Origin: Hahnella aquatica | GTDB taxonomy: Bacteria; Pseudomonadota; Gammaproteobacteria; Burkholderiales; Burkholderiaceae_A | Direction of reading: 5' to 3' | Assembly (NCBI GenBank): GCA_965194505.1 | Contig: OZ239144.1 | Coordinates: 806,001 to 870,000 of the forward strand | Length of the DNA: 64,000 bases | Part shown: positions 51,918 to 61,534 of the stretch, piece after piece | Numbering within the stretch: position 1 is the stretch's first letter | Layout of the letters: each line of letters begins with the position of its first letter | Made by a program: the position numbers and the translations under genes | Notes under the pieces: model-generated | Databases searched by the model: none | What the model saw: the letters and a program-made list of their open reading frames with translations, nothing else | What the model was told of the DNA's origin: nothing

Positions 51918-53636
51918 TTACTGCGTTGGGCCCATGCCCGAGACCAGGAGCTGAACCGATCTGCTGCCCTGCCAGTCATTGACAGAGAGTGCATAGGCCA
52001 GGCTGGCCTCGGCGGGCAGGCTTGATGGCCCATTGAACCAGATGGCCTCGAATCGATGGGCCGGCGAGGCCACAGGCGAGAGGGTCATTTTTAGATGAGC
52101 ATCCTTCAGGACTCGCTGCTGTCGGAGGATGAAACGACCACGAAAGAGCGGCGGTGGGAAGCCTTGCCCCCAGATCACCTCGGAGAGGGAATCCGCCAGT
52201 GCCACCGTGTGCGCCTCCACGGGCAATTCCCCGTCGGTCAGTAGGCTGCGGGAAAAGAGCTCTGGGCTCGAGAAGTCGCCCACCGCAGCCTCGAATGCAG
52301 CCTCGAAGGCTGGCAGGGCGGTTCGCTCAATGGAGAGGCCCGCGGCCATGGCATGCCCGCCAAATGCCTTGATCAGGCCGGGCTGCTGGCTGTCCACCCG
52401 CTCCAGCACATCGCGCAGGTGAACCCCGGGGATGGAACGGCCGGAGCCTTTGAGGCCTTGTCCGTCCTGGTCGGGCGCAAACACAATGGTGGGCCGGTGG
52501 GCCTTGTCCTTGAGTCGGCTTGCGATCAGTCCCACCACACCCTGGTGCCAGCCTGCATCGAAGAGCACCAGCCCTTTGCGATGCTCGACCTCGGGCATGG
52601 CCGCCAGCTGGGCCAGGGCCTGGTCCCGATTGTCTGCCTCGAGTGACCGCCGATCTCGATTCAAGGCATCCAGGGATTGGGCGAGCTCGAAGGCCTCCTG
52701 CGCGTTGTCCGTGACGAGGCATCGGATGCCAATCGACATGTCAGCGAGCCGGCCAGCTGCGTTGAGCCGCGGGCCGATCGAAAAGCCGAGGTCTGCTGCG
52801 CTGGCATGGCCCTCAGGACGCCCAGCGGTCTGGAAAAGGGCGGCAAGCCCTGGCGGCAACACCCCTTTGCGAATGCGCTGAAGGCCTTGGGCGACCAGCC
52901 GACGGTTGTTTGCATCGAGGCTGACCAGGTCTGCCACAGTGCCCAGCGCCACCAACGGCAAGAGGTCATCGATGCGCGGAGCATCCCCGCGGAAGTGATC
53001 TTGTTTGGTGAGCCAGGCCCGCACGGCCATGATGAGGTAGAAGGCCACGCCCACGCCGGCCAGGTGTTTGCTAGGAAATTGGCAGCCCGGCAGCTGTGGA
53101 TTGAGGATGCGGGTGGCGGGCAGGCTGGGGCCGGGCAGGTGATGGTCCGTGACCAGCACTTCGAGGCCAAGGGCCTGGGCTGCGGCAACCCCCGCATGGC
53201 TCGAGACCCCGTTGTCCACCGTGATGAGCCAGTCCGGCAGTGGAGAGAAGCGCTGCCGGGCGTGTTCCACCAGGGCTGGCGTGAGCCCGTAGCCAAAGGC
53301 AAATCGGTCCGGCACGAGAAAGTCCACCTGTGCTCCGAACTTTCGCAGCCCCCGGACCATCACGGTGGTGGCTGTGGCGCCGTCGGCATCGTAGTCACCC
53401 ACGATGAGAATGGAGGCGCCTCGTTGGATGGCCTCTCCGAGGCTGGCCGCCGCCTCTGGCGCGCCGGTCAGGGCGTGTGGCGGGTGCAGGTGAATGAGTG
53501 CGGTGTCGAGTTCATCAGTGTTCTCGATACCTCGGCGGGCCAAGAGGTCTGCAAGGATGGGCGACACGCCCTGCGCCTCCAGTTTGGCCTTGAGATCCGG
53601 CCGCTCCGCCCGGTCCTCCATTGGAATGGATGTCAT
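51918..53636 (-). CDS. recJ: single-stranded-DNA exonuclease RecJ
   Basis: RecJ is a 5'-3' single-strand exonuclease of the RecFOR pathway and mismatch repair. DHH motifs are visible as LIVGDYDADGATAT (motif I) and VLVTDHHLPG (DHH). The DHHA1 region has FGGHAMAAGLSIE. Length is 572 residues from the ATG at 53636, which overlaps the upstream gene's stop (ATGA). The longer open frame to 53963 is rejected. prfB begins 12 bases downstream of its stop. Confidence 0.95.
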   Translation of the reverse strand: MTSIPMEDRAERPDLKAKLEAQGVSPILADLLARRGIENTDELDTALIHLHPPHALTGAPEAAASLGEAIQRGASILIVGDYDADGATATTVMVRGLRKFGAQVDFLVPDRFAFGYGLTPALVEHARQRFSPLPDWLITVDNGVSSHAGVAAAQALGLEVLVTDHHLPGPSLPATRILNPQLPGCQFPSKHLAGVGVAFYLIMAVRAWLTKQDHFRGDAPRIDDLLPLVALGTVADLVSLDANNRRLVAQGLQRIRKGVLPPGLAALFQTAGRPEGHASAADLGFSIGPRLNAAGRLADMSIGIRCLVTDNAQEAFELAQSLDALNRDRRSLEADNRDQALAQLAAMPEVEHRKGLVLFDAGWHQGVVGLIASRLKDKAHRPTIVFAPDQDGQGLKGSGRSIPGVHLRDVLERVDSQQPGLIKAFGGHAMAAGLSIERTALPAFEAAFEAAVGDFSSPELFSRSLLTDGELPVEAHTVALADSLSEVIWGQGFPPPLFRGRFILRQQRVLKDAHLKMTLSPVASPAHRFEAIWFNGPSSLPAEASLAYALSVNDWQGSRSVQLLVSGMGPTQ

Positions 53637-54643
53637 GCGACGGCCGCTCCCCCGCGGCCGGTCGCGTCGGGAATGGCCAGGTGGTGGGGAAGATCCGACA
53701 GGCTTGGCCGGCCTTGGGAAAGCCTGTGCCAGGCCTGCCGATGCCAAGGGATTGGTTCGAACGTAAATGCCGACCATTGATGCACGGCCACCAAGGAAGC
53801 CTCGGGTCTGTTGCCAAGCGCGGCCAGCCACGTGCGCCAGGTCTCGAACCAGTCCCGGGCCGGCTCGGCGCTGTTGGAGAGGTCCATGCACTCGGGAGAC
53901 GGCGGAAGGCGAGGCCGATTCGGGTCGTCTGCCGACCTTGCAGTGCCCGCGCCCCAGGCCCACAAGGTGTCTACGGTCAGAGGACCATCCAACTGCTCAG
54001 ACAGCGCATGCCATGCCATTTGAACCCGGTGGGTCGCGTGGCGCCAGGCTCGAGCGCCGCGGCCCCGTGGCTCGAAGTCTGGCAGGTGCTGGCCGGCCAA
54101 GACACTGGGATGGGCTGTGATCAACTCAAAGTCGCCTGCATCCGTGTCCGGGGCCATGCGCAGGTAGAGCTGGCCGCCTGCACCGGAGATCACCTGGCCG
54201 AGGTGCGCGAGCTCGGTGGTGAGTGCATCCACGGCAGGCGGCGGGAGCATCAATGGCCGAAGGGGGAATCGCAGGCCGACCTGCTGTGGGGTCATGGCCA
54301 GTGCTCCCGGCGTCAACACAAGCCAGACCTCATCGGGGGTTGGGCAAAGGCCATCCTGCTCGGCCAGCAATGCGGCCCAGGGAAAGGCCGTCGCCTTGGC
54401 CCCAAACTGGCTGGCCCATCGGTTTGCCCACCAGGCCATGTGGCCGGGCAGCGGCAGGGCGGGCAGGGTGTGCGGGTCTTGGTAGACCACTGCCCGGCGG
54501 GACATGAGCAGAGAGAGTCCACGAGACACGGGGTCGTCCACCCTCAGTGCGACAGCGTCTGCATGGTCTTGGGCCCAACGCTGCAGGCTTGTCGCCTCGG
54601 CCTGGGTCACGAGGCCGGCATCAACCATCAGTGGATTGTTCAT
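53633..54643 (-). CDS. conserved hypothetical protein upstream of recJ (COG4255-like)
   Basis: This 336-residue protein is of a conserved proteobacterial family of unknown function commonly found before recJ, sometimes annotated as phosphoglycerate-mutase-like. It has many Trp and Pro residues, a conserved LTPGALAMTPQQVGLRF segment, no signal peptide and no membrane segment. The ATG at 54643 is used; 54670 is possible. It is divergent from lolC with 25 bases between ATGs. It overlaps recJ by four bases. Confidence 0.75.
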   Translation of the reverse strand: MNNPLMVDAGLVTQAEATSLQRWAQDHADAVALRVDDPVSRGLSLLMSRRAVVYQDPHTLPALPLPGHMAWWANRWASQFGAKATAFPWAALLAEQDGLCPTPDEVWLVLTPGALAMTPQQVGLRFPLRPLMLPPPAVDALTTELAHLGQVISGAGGQLYLRMAPDTDAGDFELITAHPSVLAGQHLPDFEPRGRGARAWRHATHRVQMAWHALSEQLDGPLTVDTLWAWGAGTARSADDPNRPRLPPSPECMDLSNSAEPARDWFETWRTWLAALGNRPEASLVAVHQWSAFTFEPIPWHRQAWHRLSQGRPSLSDLPHHLAIPDATGRGGAAVA

Positions 54644-54668
54644 GGGGGGAGTATGGCAAACTCGTTTC

Positions 54669-55907
54669 ATGCGCTTTGAACTGCACGTCGGGCTTCGCTA
54701 CACCCGCGCCGGCCGCTCGACACGGTTCGTCAATTTTATTTCCTTCATGGCCACCGCTGGCATTGGCCTCGGTGTGGCCGCGCTCATCATCGTGCTCTCG
54801 GTCATGAATGGCTTCCAGAAGGAGGTCCGCGACCGCATGCTCGGCGTGCTCTCGCACGTCGAAGTGCTCGCCCTGGCAGCCGATGCCGATGAACTCGATG
54901 CAGCCAAGTTGCTTCTGGCAGGCCAGCCAGGTGTTCTCGCCACAGCCCCCTTCGTGGTCGGGCAGGCCATGACGGTGAGGGGTGATCAGATGAAAGGCCT
55001 GATGATCCGCGGGATCGACCCCTCACAAGAGGTTGGTGTCACTCCGGCCCTTCAGTCCCTCGATGCCGGCTCATTGACGGCCTTGTCCGAGCGGCGGTTT
55101 GGTGTGGTGATTGGCCGTGAGCTCGCCATCACCATGAGCCTCTCCGTGGGAGATGGTCTGAGCCTTGTCACGGCAGATACGGCAGCCGGGCCCGCTGGGA
55201 TTCTCCCCCGCATGAAAACCTTCGAGGTCGTTGGCATCTTTGCATCCGGTCACCACGACTACGACAGCGCGCTGGTGTTCATCCACCAACAGGATGCCTT
55301 GGCCTTCTTCCGGGGCCAGGCCCTGGTGGGGCTTCGTGCGCGATTGGCGGACATGCAGTCTGCGCCAGCTGTGAGCAGTGCGGTGGGCGTTCAACTGCCC
55401 TCGGGCCTGGTGGCCAGAGACTGGACCCAAGAGAACCGAAACTGGTTTGCAGCCGTGCAGCTCGAGAAGCGAATGATGTTCATCATCCTGACGCTGATCA
55501 TCGCAGTGGCGGCCTTCAACCTGGTCTCCATGCTGGTCATGACTGTGATGGACAAGCGCGGTGACATTGCCATCCTGCGCACGCTGGGGGCGCAGCGCGC
55601 CTCGATTCTGCTGATATTCATGGTGCAGGGTGCGAGCCTCGGCGTGCTCGGTGTCCTGCTCGGTCTGGCCATGGGCGTGACGGGCGCCTTGAACATTGGC
55701 GCCTGGGTTGCATCGCTGGAGACGTGGTTCGGGTTTCAGGTGCTTCCCAAGGGCATCTACCTGATCAATCAGTTGCCCAGTGACCTGCGCCTGCAGGATG
55801 TTGTCCAGGTTGGGCTTGTGTCTTTGATTCTGTCGCTGTTGGCCACGGTCTACCCGAGCTGGCGAGCGGCCAACACCGATCCGGCCGAGGCGCTCCGACA
55901 TGATTGA
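54669..55907 (+). CDS. lolC: lipoprotein-releasing ABC transporter permease (LolC/E)
   Basis: This inner membrane permease extracts outer-membrane lipoproteins for LolA. It has a first membrane segment near residues 17-45 (FISFMATAGIGLGVAALIIV), a large periplasmic domain, and three C-terminal segments. The MNGFQKEVRDRMLG motif and VMDKRGDIAILRTLGAQ are typical of LolC/LolE. Only one such gene is here, so it may be the homodimeric LolF-like form seen outside gammaproteobacteria. The stop overlaps lolD by 8 bases. Confidence 0.93.
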   Translation: MRFELHVGLRYTRAGRSTRFVNFISFMATAGIGLGVAALIIVLSVMNGFQKEVRDRMLGVLSHVEVLALAADADELDAAKLLLAGQPGVLATAPFVVGQAMTVRGDQMKGLMIRGIDPSQEVGVTPALQSLDAGSLTALSERRFGVVIGRELAITMSLSVGDGLSLVTADTAAGPAGILPRMKTFEVVGIFASGHHDYDSALVFIHQQDALAFFRGQALVGLRARLADMQSAPAVSSAVGVQLPSGLVARDWTQENRNWFAAVQLEKRMMFIILTLIIAVAAFNLVSMLVMTVMDKRGDIAILRTLGAQRASILLIFMVQGASLGVLGVLLGLAMGVTGALNIGAWVASLETWFGFQVLPKGIYLINQLPSDLRLQDVVQVGLVSLILSLLATVYPSWRAANTDPAEALRHD

Positions 55908-56571
55908 CTCGCCCGTGCTGGAAGCCATTGGGCTCACCAAGCAGTTCTCCGATGGGCCCCGGGCCGTCTGCCCCTTTCGGAATCTGAACCTGTCTGTGTT
56001 CACTGGAGAGACACTGGCCATCGTCGGGCCCTCTGGCGTTGGCAAGAGCACGCTCCTTCAGTTGCTCGGGGGGCTTGATCGGCCCAGCGCCGGTGAGGTG
56101 CGCTTCCGGGGCGCAGCCTTCTCGAGCATGGCCGATGCCGAGCGCACCAAGATACGCAACGAGGCCATCGGATTTGTGTACCAGTTTCATCACCTGCTGG
56201 GCGAGTTCTCGGCACTCGACAATGTGGCCATGCCCCTGTGGATTCGTCGGATGCCGCGTGAGGCCGCGCAAGGAGCAGCCCGGGTTTTGCTCGAGCGTGT
56301 CGGCCTGGCGGATCGGCTCGACCATCGCCCTGCACAGCTCTCTGGCGGCGAACGCCAGCGGGTCGCGATTGCACGGGCCTTGGTCACGGCGCCGGCGGTG
56401 GTGCTTGCCGATGAGCCCACCGGCAACCTGGACCGACAGGCGTCCGGTCGCGTCTTCGACCTTCTGGTCGAAGGGGTGCGCAGTCAATCCTCGGCCCTCA
56501 TTGTCGTGACCCACGACCCAGCGCTGGCGGCTCGTTGCGATCGCCGATTTGAGATGGCGCGACTTGATTGA
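55900..56571 (+). CDS. lolD: lipoprotein-releasing ABC transporter ATP-binding protein
   Basis: LolD powers lipoprotein release. Walker A is GPSGVGKST, the Q loop lies in YQFHHLLGEFSALDNV, the signature is LSGGERQRVAIARAL and Walker B is VVLADEPTGNLD. Length is 223 residues. It overlaps lolC at the start and tatD at the end by 8 bases each. Confidence 0.96.
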   Translation: MIDSPVLEAIGLTKQFSDGPRAVCPFRNLNLSVFTGETLAIVGPSGVGKSTLLQLLGGLDRPSAGEVRFRGAAFSSMADAERTKIRNEAIGFVYQFHHLLGEFSALDNVAMPLWIRRMPREAAQGAARVLLERVGLADRLDHRPAQLSGGERQRVAIARALVTAPAVVLADEPTGNLDRQASGRVFDLLVEGVRSQSSALIVVTHDPALAARCDRRFEMARLD

Positions 56572-57352
56572 CACGCATTGCCACCTTGATTTTCTAGACG
56601 ACCCAAAGGCTGCTGTGTTGGCAGCCGAGGCCAAGGGCGTGCTGGCCGTGGTCTGTCCGGCCGTCTCTGCAGAGAACCTTCCAGTGGTGCGCAACCTGGC
56701 CGCCCAGATGCCAGGGGTCTATTACTGCCTGGGCCTGCATCCTTGCTCCACCAATCAGACGACAGATGCAGACCTGGCCGCCCTTGAGAATGCGCTGATG
56801 GAGGCCCGAGACGATCCCAAGCTTTTGGGCGTTGGGGAGATCGGCCTTGATCACTTTGTGCCTTCTCTGGATCGGACCCGTATGGAATTCCTCTTTCACG
56901 CTCAGCTCCGGCTGGCCCGAGACCACGACCTGCCGGTGGTCCTGCATGTGCGGCGCGCCCAAGACCTGGTGCTCAAGGGCCTGCGGCGTTTTGGCATTCG
57001 GCACGGCATTGCCCATGCCTTCAACGGCAGCCTGGTTCAAGCGCAGGCCTATCTGAATCAGGGCATGAAGCTTGGCTTTGGTGGCACGCTCACGTACTCG
57101 CGTTCAACCCGCATTCGAGCCCTGGCCGAGGCACTGCCGTTGTCGGGCATGGTGCTTGAGACCGACAGCCCCGACATTGCACCGTCTTGGCTGCCCAAGG
57201 GCCAGGCCAATGCGCCAGAGCACACGGCGGGTGTGGCCAATACCTTGGCCGAATTGCGCAAGACCACCCTGGAGGTCATCGACAACGCAACCACAGCGGC
57301 CGCTGTGGAGGCGCTGCCCCGACTTCTCCCGCTCGCCCACCCCCGGGCATGA
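56564..57352 (+). CDS. tatD: TatD family metal-dependent hydrolase
   Basis: This is a TatD-type hydrolase, a two-metal DNase-like enzyme. The metal site opens with IDTHCHLDFLDD, and later LGVGEIGLDHF, HVRRAQDLVL, HAFNGS and LETDSPDIAPSW. The TTG at 56564 gives the standard (M)IDTHCHLDF start; a TTG at 56549 would add five residues. The length is 262 residues. comEC follows on an ATGA overlap. Confidence 0.93.
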   Translation: MIDTHCHLDFLDDPKAAVLAAEAKGVLAVVCPAVSAENLPVVRNLAAQMPGVYYCLGLHPCSTNQTTDADLAALENALMEARDDPKLLGVGEIGLDHFVPSLDRTRMEFLFHAQLRLARDHDLPVVLHVRRAQDLVLKGLRRFGIRHGIAHAFNGSLVQAQAYLNQGMKLGFGGTLTYSRSTRIRALAEALPLSGMVLETDSPDIAPSWLPKGQANAPEHTAGVANTLAELRKTTLEVIDNATTAAAVEALPRLLPLAHPRA

Positions 57353-59847
57353 ACATTCCGCTCCTCTATAGGCTGGCATTGGCCAGCCTGTTGGGTCTGG
57401 CCGTCCTGCTGCGCCAGCCCGATCTTCCAGACTGGCGCGACTTGGCAGCCTTGGGTGCAATGCTCGCGGTGGCGGGCGGGTGGCTGTCCCGAAGATCGCC
57501 ATCAGCCATCGGCCATCGTTTGAAAGGTGGGCTGGCAACGCTCATCACGGTGCTTGCCATCGCTTGTCTGTCCGCCAGTTGGGGGGCCTGGCGCTCCGAT
57601 CAGATCCTGCAATTGGCGTTGGGTCCGCAGGAGGAGGAAACAGTGGTGGCCCTGCACCTGGAGATTGAGGACCTCCCCCAGCGCCACGACGGCGAGCGGC
57701 CTGCCTGGCGCTTCCAGGCCCGAGACCTTGTGCATGGCCGCAGCCTCATGGTGAACTGGCCTGTCTCAGTCGAGGCTCCGGAGCGACGGCTTGCCCCCGG
57801 TCAGCAGTGGAGGCTGTATGCGAAGGTGCGCCATCCGGCAGGCACGCGAAACTTTTATGGCTTCGATCTGGAGACGTGGCTTTTTCAGAAGCGGGTTCAG
57901 GTGACAGCCCAGGTGCGCGAGACGACCAGTCTTCCCGCAGTGCTCTCCGGAGAATCCCGCAGCCTCTCAGCCCAGATCGATCGCGCCCGAGATGCCATTC
58001 GGCAGGCCATTGCTGCCGCGGTCCCAGATGCGCGCCATGCGGGTGTGCTCTCGGGTCTGGTGGTGGGAGAGCAGCAGGCCATTTCGGCATCGGACTGGGC
58101 CATTTTTGCCACCACCGGCGTATCCCACCTCATGAGCATCTCCGGCATGCACGTCACCATGTTCGCCGTGCTGGCGCGTGGCCTGGTGGGGCTCCTCTGG
58201 GGCTGGCTCAGTCGACCCCCGCTCAAGCTAGCCCTCCATGTACCCACACCCGTGGCTGCTGCGGTCGCCGCCAGCCTGGCCGCCTTCGCTTACGCACTGT
58301 TGGCTGGCTTTAACCTCCCCGCACAACGAACGGCGTGGATGGTCACCGTTGCGGCGCTGGCCACGGTCAGTGGGCTTCAGGCGCAGCCCTGGGCAATCCT
58401 GAGCCTCACCCTGCTGGCCATTCTCGTGCTCGATCCCCTGGCCTTGCTTGCACCTGGATTCTGGCTCTCCTTTTTTGCGGTGTCGGTGCTCTTCGGCATG
58501 CCCAGTGCCCAGCAGGGATGGAGGGGCAGCGCCGCTGCAGCGGTGCGCGCCCAACTGGCGATCACGGTGGGCATCGCCCCGCTGACCATCGTCTTCTTTC
58601 AACAACTCTCCGTGGTCGGTCCTTTGGCCAATGCCTTGGCCATTCCCATCGTGACCTTTGTCGTGACGCCTCTGGCCATGCTGGGGGCGGTGTTGGCCTT
58701 CTACGGGGTCTCCATGCCGCTGGCACTCGGCGAACTCGTCTTTGGCTGGCTTTTTGATCAGCTCGTCTGGATGTCGGCCTGGGAAGGGGCAAGCCTGCGT
58801 TGGCATGCGCCTGCTGTCTGGGCCTCGGTGGTCGCCGTCCTCGGCGCTGGTATCGCCTTGCAGTCGGGCCTGCCGCGATGGCGGCATGTCGGCTGGCTTG
58901 GTGTGCTCGCCTTGCTGTGGCCGACGGCGCCAACGCTGTCAGAAGGCAGCATGCGAGCGCATTTCTTCGATGTGGGGCAGGGCAGCGCAGTGCTGGTGCA
59001 GACCCAGCACCATGCGCTGTTGGTGGACACCGGCCCGCCCATGGGTGCCTCGACGGCGGCCGAGCGCGTGGTGGTTCCGCAGCTCGCAGCCCTGGGTGTG
59101 CGCGGGCTCGATGGCCTGGTGATCACCCATGCAGACATCGATCACAGCTCGGGCCTGGAGACGGTCTGGTCCACGATGCGGCCAGGCTTTCTCCTGACGA
59201 CCATGACGGGCCGCACCGAGCAGCCTCAGGCCCGATGCGAGGCGGGTCAGTCCTGGGTCTGGGACGGGGTTTGGTTCCGGGTTGTTTTTCCGTTTGCTGA
59301 CGATCCGCCATCACCGCAGCAGCGCGGACGAAATGAGGATTCCTGCGTAATAGAGGTGATTGATGTGCAAGGCAATCGACTGCTGCTGACGGGGGACATC
59401 CCGGCCGAGCAAGAGCGCGCCATGCTGGAGCGGGTGCCCTGGGTCGGTCAGGGGCCGACGGTCTTGCTCATGCCGCACCATGGCAGCAAGACCTCCTCAT
59501 CGGATGCCTTGCTTGGCCGCTTAAGACCGGTGCTGTCGATTGCCCAGTCGGCCTACAAGGGGCGTTTCGCCCACCCCGCCCCCGAGGTGATCGAGCGGCA
59601 TGCACGGCATGGCATTGCTGTGGCGCGAACCGATCTCATGGGTGGCCTTCAGGTCGACTGGCCGACGCAGGCCGGCGCGGGCACGTTCAGGCTGCGACAA
59701 GCGGCCTCGGAAACACGCCGTTTTTGGCACCGTTCACGAGGGGCCGAGCCTGGCCTCAGGCCGAGACCCTTACTGGGCCAGCCAGCCCCCGTCGACATTC
59801 CAGGCCACACCGCGAACCTGGTTGGCCGCGGGGCTGCACAGAAATAA
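57349..59847 (+). CDS. comEC: ComEC/Rec2 family DNA uptake channel protein
   Basis: ComEC carries single-stranded DNA across the inner membrane during natural transformation. The 832-residue protein has N-terminal membrane segments and an OB region, the Competence domain (GLVVGEQQAISASDWAIF, SHLMSISGMHVTMFA) and a C-terminal metallo-beta-lactamase domain (FFDVGQGSAVLV, ITHADIDHSSGLE, MPHHGSKTSSSDALL). Some other competence genes are not in the window. Its last 78 bases overlap the convergent dehydrogenase gene. Confidence 0.93.
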   Translation: MNIPLLYRLALASLLGLAVLLRQPDLPDWRDLAALGAMLAVAGGWLSRRSPSAIGHRLKGGLATLITVLAIACLSASWGAWRSDQILQLALGPQEEETVVALHLEIEDLPQRHDGERPAWRFQARDLVHGRSLMVNWPVSVEAPERRLAPGQQWRLYAKVRHPAGTRNFYGFDLETWLFQKRVQVTAQVRETTSLPAVLSGESRSLSAQIDRARDAIRQAIAAAVPDARHAGVLSGLVVGEQQAISASDWAIFATTGVSHLMSISGMHVTMFAVLARGLVGLLWGWLSRPPLKLALHVPTPVAAAVAASLAAFAYALLAGFNLPAQRTAWMVTVAALATVSGLQAQPWAILSLTLLAILVLDPLALLAPGFWLSFFAVSVLFGMPSAQQGWRGSAAAAVRAQLAITVGIAPLTIVFFQQLSVVGPLANALAIPIVTFVVTPLAMLGAVLAFYGVSMPLALGELVFGWLFDQLVWMSAWEGASLRWHAPAVWASVVAVLGAGIALQSGLPRWRHVGWLGVLALLWPTAPTLSEGSMRAHFFDVGQGSAVLVQTQHHALLVDTGPPMGASTAAERVVVPQLAALGVRGLDGLVITHADIDHSSGLETVWSTMRPGFLLTTMTGRTEQPQARCEAGQSWVWDGVWFRVVFPFADDPPSPQQRGRNEDSCVIEVIDVQGNRLLLTGDIPAEQERAMLERVPWVGQGPTVLLMPHHGSKTSSSDALLGRLRPVLSIAQSAYKGRFAHPAPEVIERHARHGIAVARTDLMGGLQVDWPTQAGAGTFRLRQAASETRRFWHRSRGAEPGLRPRPLLGQPAPVDIPGHTANLVGRGAAQK

Positions 59848-60591
59848 CGCCAAGCCAGCAAGCTGCTCGGGGGTGACGAATTCCCCGGAAGGCTGCTTCT
59901 CCAGCAAGAGCCTCGACTTGGCCACTTCAACAGACACCTGCTCCTGTGCGGCCCGTGCCTCGACCTGTTTCTGAACCAGTGGGGTCAGGACCCAGCCGGG
60001 GCAGATTGCATTGCAGGTGATGTCGGTCTGTGCGGTTTCCAGCGCCACCACCTTGGTCAGGCCGACAAGGCCGTGTTTGGCTGCGACATAGGCCGATTTG
60101 TTCGCAGAGGCGACCAGCCCATGGGCTGAGGCCAGGTTGATGATTCGGCCATGGCCTCGGGTTCGCATGCCTGGCAGGGCTGCCCGAATCGTGTGAAAGG
60201 CCGCCGTGAGGTTGATCGCAATGACGGCATCCCACCGCTCGGTGGGAAACTCCTCGACTGGGGCCACATGCTGAATGCCGGCATTGTTAATGAGGATGTC
60301 CAGCCGTCCCAAGGTGTGTTCCGCGTGGCCGACCAACTCCGCAAGCTCTGCAGGGCGAGACATGTCCGCCCCGTGGTAGTGCACAGGGGCCTGGCTGATG
60401 GATGAGAGCCTCGAGACGGTGGCCTCGACCTCTGCTGGGCTGGCAAATCCGTTGATCACCAGAGAGGCGCCCTCGGCTGCAAAGGCCTCGGCCAGGCCAA
60501 GCCCGATGCCACTGGTGGAGCCTGTGATGAGAGCCACCCTGCCGCGCAGTTGGCCGTGGGTTGCAATGCCGCGGGTTGTCGTCTTGGTCAT
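59770..60591 (-). CDS. bdhA: 3-hydroxybutyrate dehydrogenase
   Basis: This SDR enzyme oxidises 3-hydroxybutyrate to acetoacetate, usually in polyhydroxybutyrate breakdown. It has TGSTSGIGLGLAEAFAAEG, the NNAGIQHVAPVEEFP segment, the catalytic SAHGLVASANKSAYVAAKHG and the characteristic ending VDGGWLAQ. Length is 273 residues from the ATG at 60591. It is convergent with comEC and divergent from the alpha/beta hydrolase gene with 25 bases between starts. Confidence 0.92.
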   Translation of the reverse strand: MTKTTTRGIATHGQLRGRVALITGSTSGIGLGLAEAFAAEGASLVINGFASPAEVEATVSRLSSISQAPVHYHGADMSRPAELAELVGHAEHTLGRLDILINNAGIQHVAPVEEFPTERWDAVIAINLTAAFHTIRAALPGMRTRGHGRIINLASAHGLVASANKSAYVAAKHGLVGLTKVVALETAQTDITCNAICPGWVLTPLVQKQVEARAAQEQVSVEVAKSRLLLEKQPSGEFVTPEQLAGLALFLCSPAANQVRGVAWNVDGGWLAQ

Positions 60592-60616
60592 GCAGGGATG
60601 ATAGTCTCGCAGCGCA

Positions 60617-61534
60617 ATGAATCTCAAACCAAGCCCCGTGCGTCGCCATACGATCGAGTGCAGCAGCCCGAGTGGGCCGCACCGCATGGTGGTGCACGAG
60701 TGGGGCAGCTCAGAAAATGCCCAGGTGGTGGTCTGCGTGCACGGCCTCACGCGGGTCGGGCACGACTTTCAACGACTCGCAGAGCGGCTCTCAGAGACCC
60801 ACCGGGTGCTGGCCCCCGATGTGGTGGGCCGAGGCGCGTCCGACTGGCTCTCCGATCCACAGCACTACCTCGTGACGCAGTACGCAGATGACATGCAGTC
60901 CATGGCCGAGCAGTTGGCCTTGCCACCCATGCATTGGGTGGGCACCTCCATGGGCGGACTGATCGCCATGATTCTGGCGGGTGCGCCAGATCGGGCCGAT
61001 CGATATCCGGCCGTTCGGCTGCGCTCGCTGGTCCTCAACGATGTGGGTGCCGTGGTCAGTGGGGAGGCACTCGGGCGGATCGGCCGATACCTGGGGGCCG
61101 ACCCCTATTTCGAGACCTTTGAGGAGGCTGAGGCGCTGGTTCGAAAGATCTTTGCCGGCTTTGGTCCTCACACGGATGCAGAGTGGCAGCACTTGGCCGA
61201 GACCGTGCTGCACCCAGATGGTGATGGGTATCGGTTCCACTACGACCCATCATTGTCCGAACCGTTTCGTCAGGCCTTTGCGATGGCAGAGGGCGATCCG
61301 CCCCCAGACATGGATGTCTGGCCGCTCTACGATGCCATCGAGGTGCCCACACTGCTGGTGCGTGGCGGGGATAGTGATCTGCTCACGCCCGAGGTGGCGC
61401 AGGCCATGACGCATCGCGGCCCCAAGGCGCGTCTCCTCACCCTGCAAGGGGTTGGCCATGCCCCATCGCTCATTCGAGCCGAGGAGGTTGAGGCAATTGT
61501 TCAATGGATTTTTGAAAGGAGCAGTGATGTCTGA
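60617..61534 (+). CDS. alpha/beta hydrolase
   Basis: The 305-residue product is an alpha/beta hydrolase-fold enzyme. The nucleophile Ser is in GTSMGGLIA, the oxyanion region is CVHGLTRVGHDF, the acid is probably in RGGDSDLLTPE and the His in GVGHAPSLI. Substrate is not told by sequence. Its stop overlaps the RidA gene by 8 bases. Confidence 0.88.
   Translation: MNLKPSPVRRHTIECSSPSGPHRMVVHEWGSSENAQVVVCVHGLTRVGHDFQRLAERLSETHRVLAPDVVGRGASDWLSDPQHYLVTQYADDMQSMAEQLALPPMHWVGTSMGGLIAMILAGAPDRADRYPAVRLRSLVLNDVGAVVSGEALGRIGRYLGADPYFETFEEAEALVRKIFAGFGPHTDAEWQHLAETVLHPDGDGYRFHYDPSLSEPFRQAFAMAEGDPPPDMDVWPLYDAIEVPTLLVRGGDSDLLTPEVAQAMTHRGPKARLLTLQGVGHAPSLIRAEEVEAIVQWIFERSSDV

Noticed and set aside
53637..53963. 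N-terminal extension of recJ by 109 residues
   Set aside because: It lies inside the upstream gene and has no RecJ similarity; the ATG at 53636 fits the family and the ATGA overlap.
53621..54679. 352-codon plus-strand frame opposite the gene upstream of recJ
   Set aside because: The minus-strand gene fits the conserved context and couples to recJ; the plus frame is low complexity.
55071..56051. 326-codon minus-strand frame opposite lolC and lolD
   Set aside because: Shadow of two certain ABC transporter genes.
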